Shown here one piece after another: positions 13,590-18,763 of a DNA stretch of 18,763 nucleotides; within the stretch, counting starts at the first letter, position 1; each line of letters starts with the position of its first letter. The position numbers and the translations under genes were made by a program. The notes under the pieces are model-generated. The model did no database searches, was not told the DNA's origin, and saw only the letters and a list, made by a program, of their open reading frames with translations. Source of the DNA: Deltaproteobacteria bacterium (lineage in GTDB: Bacteria; Desulfobacterota; GWC2-55-46; DRQE01); contig DRQE01000005.1 of the NCBI GenBank assembly GCA_011371515.1, positions 1 to 18,763 on the forward strand. Reading direction: 5' to 3'.

Positions 13590-14437
13590 ACCGGATCTAT
13601 ATGGACAAATGCCTTCTCTATGGAGTCTATCCTTTCTATTGCCTTTTCCACCTCGTTACCTATCCTGTGAGACTCGTAGGTTGATATGTCCTTTGGCACC
13701 TCAACATGAATCTCCACATGTATAAATGGCCCCACATAGTGTGCCTTTATGGTGTTCGTTGCCAGAACACCTTTGACAGAAACAGCGGCACTCTTTATCT
13801 GCTGCAACAGTTCATCCGGCGGTGCCTTGCCCATGAGGTAGTCTATGTTCTCCATGCCTATCCTATAACCCGTGTATATTATCCATATGCTTACCACAAA
13901 CCCCACGATGGCATCCACATATTCGTATCCCCAGCTTACTCCCACAAGCCCTACCACAACAACGAACGACACGAGCACATCACACAGGGAATCCACGCTG
14001 CTTGCGATTATCCCCGGGCTTTTAACCCTTTCGCCAACCTTCTTAAAGTACCATGCCATGTAGCCCTTAAGCACTATCGTTACAAGAGGCACCACAAGTG
14101 CTGCGGTGGTCACCGTTACATGGTCTCCAACTATAATCCTTTCTATGGAGGTCTTTATTATCTCAAAACCGAGGATGCCCGCAAATATTGCCACCATTAT
14201 GCCGGCAATTGGTTCTGCCCTTGAGTGTCCGAAGGGATGCCCTTCGTCTGCCTCTTTATCGGAAATCTTTACACATATGAATATGGCTATGGAGGCTATT
14301 GTATCAAGAAGGGAGTTGAACGAGTCGGACAGAAGGGCGATGCTACCTGAAAGAAGGGCAACCCAGAGCTTTATCGTAAAAAGAAAGGCGTTTGCTCCTA
14401 TGTTTAAAAGGGTTGCCCTTCTTGATACAGGGTTCAT
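13586..14437 (-). CDS. Cation diffusion facilitator (CDF) metal transporter, NDDD-type site
   Basis: Inner-membrane metal/proton antiporter of 283 residues that exports divalent metals. It has six helices and a cytoplasmic C-terminal ferredoxin-like domain (about 208-283; HYVGPFIHVEIHVEV, FVHIDP). The transport site is read from helix 2, SDSFNSLLD (37-45), and helix 5, SSVDSLCD (146-153): the four ligands are Asn41, Asp45, Asp149 and Asp153. Zinc CDFs usually have His/Asp here; the NDDD set is the type described for the manganese exporter MntE of Streptococcus pneumoniae. Mn2+ export is therefore the best guess. The ATG overlaps the GH15 gene stop as ATGA, with AGGAGAGG upstream. The link to its operon neighbours is not obvious. 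Confidence 0.9.
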   Translation of the reverse strand: MNPVSRRATLLNIGANAFLFTIKLWVALLSGSIALLSDSFNSLLDTIASIAIFICVKISDKEADEGHPFGHSRAEPIAGIMVAIFAGILGFEIIKTSIERIIVGDHVTVTTAALVVPLVTIVLKGYMAWYFKKVGERVKSPGIIASSVDSLCDVLVSFVVVVGLVGVSWGYEYVDAIVGFVVSIWIIYTGYRIGMENIDYLMGKAPPDELLQQIKSAAVSVKGVLATNTIKAHYVGPFIHVEIHVEVPKDISTYESHRIGNEVEKAIERIDSIEKAFVHIDPV

Positions 14438-15663
14438 ATCCTTCGGACCTCTCCTGTTAGCTCGTATATACGCTCAAGGCTCTGACTGGCTATCACATAG
14501 AAGCTCTGTGCCCATGCAAGGGGTACATTCCAGTTCATCTTTCCGTCGCTGTATAGCTCTGGCACCTTGCCGTCATGGGTCATAACCTCTTCCAGTTTCG
14601 AAAGATAGTAGCGTGCCTTCTCGATGAGCTCTGTGGGCTTGCCGAACATATCGCCCATCCTTTTCATAGCCTTGTAGGCAAGTTTTGAGTAGACTATACT
14701 GAGCCAAGCAAACCCCAGTGGCCACTGTGCCTCGTTGCCCTCTGGTTCGTCGGGGTTTGCGTTGTGGAAGAGATCCCCCGGATATCTTACAACACCCTTC
14801 TCGCGTACGAGATTCTCTTCTACATTTTTAAGTATGGTGTGTGCCTGTCCCTCTGTAACGATATTGTAGGGCCATATGAGGCTCAGCTGGGCAAGGTCAT
14901 AGGGGCGGCTCTCTGACTCACGGGGCAGTATCCTGTTGAGCGATTCTCTACCAATCTCTATAAACTCTTGAGGTATGGGCAGATAACGGTATAGTTCCAC
15001 CTGATGGCGGTACTTGTGGTGGTAGTATCCGTCGTCGTGCCACATGGTAAGCCCTGCAAGCACAGAGCCCACACTTGACGAGTGCACCTCTGGGCCCTCC
15101 TCCCACACGCCGAAGTCAGGGTCTGAGTACCACCTCACAGTGGTAAGATAGAGCACGATGTCTCTTAAAAGTATCAGCGTTTCCGCATAGTCTGTGCCCA
15201 GCACATTGAAGCCCTTCTTCATGAGGTCTCCTGTCTTGTATAGAAACAGGCCAAATATGTCGAGCTGATGGTGTCCCCACTCGCTGGTTATCTCCTCAAG
15301 GGTTACAGGATGAACCCTTGCGTGTATGACCTCGTCGGCACAGCTGCCAAGGTAATGGCGTTTTCTTGCCCCGCTCGAGATCTTCTGCCTGTATTTACGA
15401 AATATGCTGAGTATGAGCCTGTAGCTCTCTATCATCTTCTCGTAGGAACCTATGTACTCGTTGGCATAGGTGGCATACATTATGTCTCTGAGCCAGAAGA
15501 CATCATAACGGTTTCCACCGCGCTCGCCCCTGTATGGGGAAGCTATGTAGCCACCATTGAGCTGTCTGAGACTCTCAAGGTGGGTATATGCAACGAGGAG
15601 TTTCTCCCTTGGGCTTAAGTCTCTGAACCTGCGTCCTGATGTGGCCAGTAGATTGTCTGCCAC
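14434..15663 (-). CDS. GH15-like (glucoamylase / phosphorylase-kinase alpha type) protein
   Basis: Protein of 409 residues with an (alpha/alpha)6-barrel type sequence of glycoside hydrolase family 15. No signal peptide is visible, so it is probably cytoplasmic. Signals: YDVFWLRDIMYAT (53-65), WGHHQLDIFGLFLY (129-142), FGVWEEGPEVHSSSVGSVLAGL (184-205) with candidate general acid Glu188/Glu189, and PLAWAQSFYVIASQSL near the C-terminus. The last segment reads W-A-Q-S where hydrolysing glucoamylases carry a catalytic Glu region, and it resembles the W-x-Q-S-L-Y of phosphorylase-kinase alpha/beta subunits. It could bind or trim glucans in glycogen metabolism; catalysis is not certain. The start is GTG 15663 behind a strong AAAAGGAGG (15672-15680). 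Confidence 0.8.
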   Translation of the reverse strand: MADNLLATSGRRFRDLSPREKLLVAYTHLESLRQLNGGYIASPYRGERGGNRYDVFWLRDIMYATYANEYIGSYEKMIESYRLILSIFRKYRQKISSGARKRHYLGSCADEVIHARVHPVTLEEITSEWGHHQLDIFGLFLYKTGDLMKKGFNVLGTDYAETLILLRDIVLYLTTVRWYSDPDFGVWEEGPEVHSSSVGSVLAGLTMWHDDGYYHHKYRHQVELYRYLPIPQEFIEIGRESLNRILPRESESRPYDLAQLSLIWPYNIVTEGQAHTILKNVEENLVREKGVVRYPGDLFHNANPDEPEGNEAQWPLGFAWLSIVYSKLAYKAMKRMGDMFGKPTELIEKARYYLSKLEEVMTHDGKVPELYSDGKMNWNVPLAWAQSFYVIASQSLERIYELTGEVRRI

Positions 15664-15682
15664 TTTTAAAACCTCCTTTTTT

Positions 15683-16561
15683 TCAATATGCCCACACCCT
15701 CAATGCCCCTGCAAGCACCCTGAAGGCAAGCCTTGCAGGTGCCATAATCGGCTCTCCATCGAGCTGTATCAGACCTTCAGATGGTCTTTCCACCGTCATC
15801 TGCCTTATCTCAAGAGTTCTGTAACCTTTTGCCCTGTGGATGTTACCTTTAAGTAGCTTGAGCCCTGCTGCAAGCCCTCCTGTAAATGATACCCCATCTA
15901 CAATGCATACTTCAAACACTCCGTCGTAGGGCTCTGAATAGGGCGATATGACAAACTCACCCCCGAACACACCCGTGTTTGCCACCGTAAAGACAAGGGG
16001 AGAGAGGGTGAAGGTTTCCTCCTGTGTCTTTACGGTAATCCTCTGTGGACGGTATCTCAGGTATTCAAAGAGTGCTATGGGTATGTAGGGAAGTATTCCC
16101 CGCGGGTTAAACTTCATACTGTTATAGGTCTTGCATATCTGGACTTCGATGGCAAGACTTGCAGTGGTAAAAAAGAACCTCTGGGCGACAGAACCCACAT
16201 CTACATTGATAATTCTGCCCTTCTTCACGACCGCAACTGCCTGTTCTGCATCCTGTGGTATGTTCAGTGCGCCTGCCAGTGCGTTTCCAGAGCCTGCAGG
16301 CACCACACCAAGGACCGTGCCTGTGCCGACAAGAGCAGAGGCAACATGGTGCACTGTGCCATCCCCACCACAGGCAAACACATAGTTGTAGCCAAGCGAT
16401 AGTGCCTCTTCGGTAAGAGCTCTGGCATGGAGGTCATCCTTTGCAACCCTTACCTCGAATATACCCCTGTCAGAGGAGAATACCTTTCTTACCACAGCCG
16501 TAAGTTTTTCAAGCCCTATGGCTCTGCCAGAGAGAGGGTTCAGAATGAATCTTATCTTCAA
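15683..16561 (-). CDS. Diacylglycerol/lipid kinase (YegS/DgkB family)
   Basis: ATP-dependent kinase that phosphorylates diacylglycerol or a related lipid at the inner membrane. The 292-residue protein has the family order: NPLSG (8-12), GGDGT (65-69) for ATP binding, PAGSGN (88-93), FNPRGILPYI, and GGEFVISPYSEPYDGVFEV with the metal-linked Asp region; the C-terminus has LDGEPI. The longer open frame starts at TTG 16651, but that codon lies in the -35 box of the promoter. TTG 16561 gives the normal family N-terminus (L/MKIRFILNPLSG), with AAGG upstream at suitable distance. It is the first gene of an operon with the GH15-like protein (19 bases downstream), CDF transporter and helicase. Confidence 0.88.
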   Translation of the reverse strand: MKIRFILNPLSGRAIGLEKLTAVVRKVFSSDRGIFEVRVAKDDLHARALTEEALSLGYNYVFACGGDGTVHHVASALVGTGTVLGVVPAGSGNALAGALNIPQDAEQAVAVVKKGRIINVDVGSVAQRFFFTTASLAIEVQICKTYNSMKFNPRGILPYIPIALFEYLRYRPQRITVKTQEETFTLSPLVFTVANTGVFGGEFVISPYSEPYDGVFEVCIVDGVSFTGGLAAGLKLLKGNIHRAKGYRTLEIRQMTVERPSEGLIQLDGEPIMAPARLAFRVLAGALRVWAY

Positions 16562-16587
16562 ATCCTGACACCTTCTTTCACTGTAAT

Positions 16588-16603
16588 AAGGGGAGGCCCC
16601 CTT
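16588..16603 (-). other. Small hairpin in the lipid kinase mRNA leader
   Basis: Six-base stem AAGGGG/CCCCTT with a four-base loop lies in the roughly 55-base leader between the predicted transcription start (near 16615) and TTG 16561. No T tract follows, so it is not a terminator. A role in RNA stability or translation is possible but unproven. Confidence 0.35.
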
Positions 16604-16621
16604 TGAAGAGCTGAGACTATC

Positions 16622-16651
16622 AGTATAAAGGGGTTTCAACCGGCTTTTCAA
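16622..16651 (-). promoter_or_regulatory. Sigma-70 promoter of the lipid kinase-GH15-CDF-helicase operon
   Basis: Minus-strand TTGAAA (16646-16651), 18 bases, TATACT (16622-16627). It sits directly after the lon terminator, which supports a new transcript here. Confidence 0.6.
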
Positions 16652-16669
16652 GGCTATTTTGAAGACAAC

Positions 16670-16701
16670 AAAAAGGGGCTGGATTCAAAACTTCCAGCCC
16701 C
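16670..16701 (-). terminator. Intrinsic terminator of lon
   Basis: On the minus strand a perfect 9-base stem GGGGCTGGA/TCCAGCCCC (16675-16701) with a 9-base loop is followed at once by TTTTTG (T tract 16670-16674). It begins about 30 bases after the lon stop codon. Confidence 0.9.
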
Positions 16702-16732
16702 GATGGTTTCTGTTCAGGTATCACCCGAGGGT

Positions 16733-18763
16733 TCAGTGTCTTATGACCACATCGTCTCTGCCTGTCCTTCCTGCCTCTTTCCGCTTGACGAACTCCCTGC
16801 CCTCTTCTTCTACCTCCTTGAATATTTCCTCTTTCTTCTCAACCCTCAGTGCGTTGCAAAGAACCTGATCCATGTGATCCACGAGCACTATGTTGAGTTT
16901 CTTGAGTACCTGTGGGGGTATCTCCTTGAGGTCTTTTTCGTTCTCTGCAGGAATTATCACTGTAGATACCATTGCCCTGTGGGCTGCCAGTATCTTTTCC
17001 TTGAGTCCACCCACAGGCAGTACCTTTCCTCTGAGCGTTATCTCACCTGTCATTGCAACATCCTTCCTTACGGGTATCTTCAGCAGTGCCGATGCTATGG
17101 CTGTTGCCATGGTTATACCTGCAGAGGGACCATCCTTTGGTATGGCGCCTTCTGGCACATGGATGTGTATGTCGAGCTTCTGGTAGAAGTCCTTCTCGAG
17201 CCCAAGGCGGGCTGCCCTGCTCCTTATGTATGTAAGGGCTGCCTGTGCGCTCTCCTGCATCACATCGCCCAGCTTACCAGTTATTGTGAGCTTGCCCCTT
17301 CCCGGCATCAGTGCAACCTCTGTTGCCAGTATCTCTCCGCCAGCCTCTGTCCATGCAAGACCGAGTGCCACACCAATCTCGTCCTTCTCCTCTGCCCTGC
17401 CGTAGCGATACCTTGGCACACCAAGGTATCTAAGAAGGCTCTTCGATGTAACCTTGACCTTCGTGTCCCTGCCCTTCTTTATGACCGTTCTTGCCACCTT
17501 TCTTAAGACAGCGGCAATCTGGCGCTCAAGCTCCCTTACGCCTGCCTCACGGGTATAGCGCCTTATTATGGTAAGTATGGCAGACCTTGTGAAGTCCACA
17601 TTGTCAGCTGTAAGCCCGTGATACTTGAGCTGCTTGGGTATGAGAAACTCCTCTGCTATGTGGAGTTTCTCCTGCTCCGTGTAACCGGGTATCCTTATTA
17701 TCTCCATCCTGTCAAGCAGCGGATAGGGTATACCCTGCATGGAGTTTGCCGTGGTTATAAACATCACCTTCGAGAGGTCATAGTCGCAGTCGAGGTAGTG
17801 GTCGTTGAAGGTGTGGTTCTGCTCCGGGTCCAGAACCTCAAGTAAGGCACTTGCAGGGTCACCCCTGAAGTCATGGCTCATCTTGTCCACCTCATCGAGC
17901 AGTATGAGCGGGTTGCTTGAGCCAGCCTTCTTTATGGACTGTATGATTTTACCGGGCATGGAGCCTATGTAGGTCCTTCTGTGTCCCCTTATCTCTGCCT
18001 CATCCTTCACGCCACCAAGGGATACCCTGACGAAGTTTCTGCCCGTTGCCCTTGCCACACTCTTTGCGAGCGAGGTCTTACCAACACCCGGAGGACCGAC
18101 CAGACAGAGTATGGGCCCCTTCATCTCGTCAACAAGCCCTCTTACGGCCAGATACTCGAGTATCCTCTCCTTAACATTCTTGAGCCCATAGTGGTCCTCG
18201 TCGAGTATACGCTCTGCCTCTTTTATGTCCTTCTTCTCTTCTGTGTACTCATTCCACGGTAGATTCACCAGCCAGTCTATGTAGTTTCTAACCACCGTTG
18301 CCTCTGCAGACATTGGAGGCATGAGCTTGAGTTTCTTCAGTTCATGGGTGGCCTTCTTCTTTGCCTCCTCGCTCATCTTCTTGCGTTTTATCTTCTCCTC
18401 AAGCTCCTGTATCTCGCTCTTGAACTCGTCCTTTTCACCGAGCTCCTTCTGTATTGCCTTCATCTGCTCGCTCAGGTAGTACTCCTTCTGGGTCTTTTCC
18501 ATCTGCTTTTTCACTCGCTGGCGCAGACGCTGCTCCACTTCGAGTATCTCTATCTCACCTTCGAGCAGTGTGTAGAGCTTTTCGAGTCTCTTTACAGGGT
18601 CCATGGTCTCAAGGAGCTTCTGTTTCTCTTCGAGTTTAACCGTAAGGTGGGTAATTATGGTATCTGCAAGTTTACCCGGCTCGTCTATCGAGGCAACACT
18701 CATAAGAAGTTCTGGTGGCACCTTCTTGTTGAGCTTCACATAGTCCTCGAAGCCCTTTATGAC
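16733..18763 (-). CDS. lon: ATP-dependent protease Lon (LonA), 5' end beyond the right edge
   Basis: AAA+ protease that degrades misfolded and regulatory proteins in the cytoplasm. The frame is open to the right edge, so 676 residues are seen and about 130 N-terminal residues are missing. The visible part holds the end of the N-domain, a long coiled coil rich in Lys and Glu, Walker A GPPGVGKT, Walker [10 protein letters not shown], sensor ITTANS, then the protease domain with catalytic Ser in PKDGPSAG and Lys in GGLKEK. These two are 43 residues apart, as in E. coli Ser679 and Lys722. The apparent GTG at 18739 is an internal Val codon, not the start. A clear terminator follows. The C-terminus carries a short charged tail ([17 protein letters not shown]). 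Confidence 0.97.
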   Translation of the reverse strand, partial: VIKGFEDYVKLNKKVPPELLMSVASIDEPGKLADTIITHLTVKLEEKQKLLETMDPVKRLEKLYTLLEGEIEILEVEQRLRQRVKKQMEKTQKEYYLSEQMKAIQKELGEKDEFKSEIQELEEKIKRKKMSEEAKKKATHELKKLKLMPPMSAEATVVRNYIDWLVNLPWNEYTEEKKDIKEAERILDEDHYGLKNVKERILEYLAVRGLVDEMKGPILCLVGPPGVGKTSLAKSVARATGRNFVRVSLGGVKDEAEIRGHRRTYIGSMPGKIIQSIKKAGSSNPLILLDEVDKMSHDFRGDPASALLEVLDPEQNHTFNDHYLDCDYDLSKVMFITTANSMQGIPYPLLDRMEIIRIPGYTEQEKLHIAEEFLIPKQLKYHGLTADNVDFTRSAILTIIRRYTREAGVRELERQIAAVLRKVARTVIKKGRDTKVKVTSKSLLRYLGVPRYRYGRAEEKDEIGVALGLAWTEAGGEILATEVALMPGRGKLTITGKLGDVMQESAQAALTYIRSRAARLGLEKDFYQKLDIHIHVPEGAIPKDGPSAGITMATAIASALLKIPVRKDVAMTGEITLRGKVLPVGGLKEKILAAHRAMVSTVIIPAENEKDLKEIPPQVLKKLNIVLVDHMDQVLCNALRVEKKEEIFKEVEEEGREFVKRKEAGRTGRDDVVIRH

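Noticed and set aside
1-18763. Mobile element, phage, CRISPR or defence island
   Set aside because: No transposase, integrase, terminal repeats, direct-repeat arrays, tRNA or toxin-antitoxin pair seen; the helicase alone, in an operon with a transporter and metabolic-type genes, is not evidence of a defence system.

Overview
The window reads as ordinary, densely coded bacterial chromosome (about 17 protein genes, no gap over about 170 bases, no rRNA, tRNA, CRISPR array or insertion sequence seen). The organism is Gram-negative (Pal lipoprotein, periplasmic amidase), uses multihaem c-type cytochromes, and is probably a thermophile or related anaerobe: it carries a sugar-glycerate compatible-solute module known mainly from thermophiles and makes heavy use of ATA (Ile) and AGA/AGG (Arg) codons. 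A Nitrospirota, Desulfobacterota or Aquificota-type lineage fits, but this is inference; no marker gene settles it.

Region 1 (1-5106, minus strand) looks like an envelope and osmotic-balance block. Reading down the minus strand: a Na+/Ca2+-exchanger-type antiporter, a mannosyl/glucosyl-3-phosphoglycerate phosphatase, a GT-A glycosyltransferase resembling mannosylglycerate/glucosylglycerate synthases, and a five-helix channel-like membrane protein. The first three overlap end to end. A second promoter then serves a small secreted protein, pal, and the start of a MscS-type mechanosensitive channel that runs off the left edge.

Region 2 (5152-8444, plus strand): cell-wall amidase, rph (RNase PH) and rdgB (XTP/dITP pyrophosphatase) form one operon. 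A response regulator with an HD-GYP cyclic-di-GMP phosphodiesterase output follows behind its own promoter region, which carries a dyad symmetry.

Region 3 (8451-11255, minus strand): citrate synthase, interrupted by an in-frame TAG, then an unusual secreted protein joining a FecR domain, a fibronectin-III-like region and five CXXCH haem sites. Divergent from it, a DJ-1/PfpI protein (11370-11918) has a near-perfect sigma-70 promoter only 8 bases before its ATG.

Region 4 (11994-16651, minus strand): an operon of lipid/diacylglycerol kinase, GH15-like glucoamylase or phosphorylase-kinase-type protein, CDF metal transporter with a Mn-type NDDD site, and a short UvrD-family helicase, joined by ATGA overlaps. 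Upstream a clear intrinsic terminator closes lon, whose 5' end lies beyond the right edge.

I found no unmistakable new defence or mobile system. The most notable items are the amber codon in citrate synthase, the FecR-multihaem cytochrome fusion, the repeated promoter layout implying leaderless mRNAs, and the compatible-solute/channel cluster.
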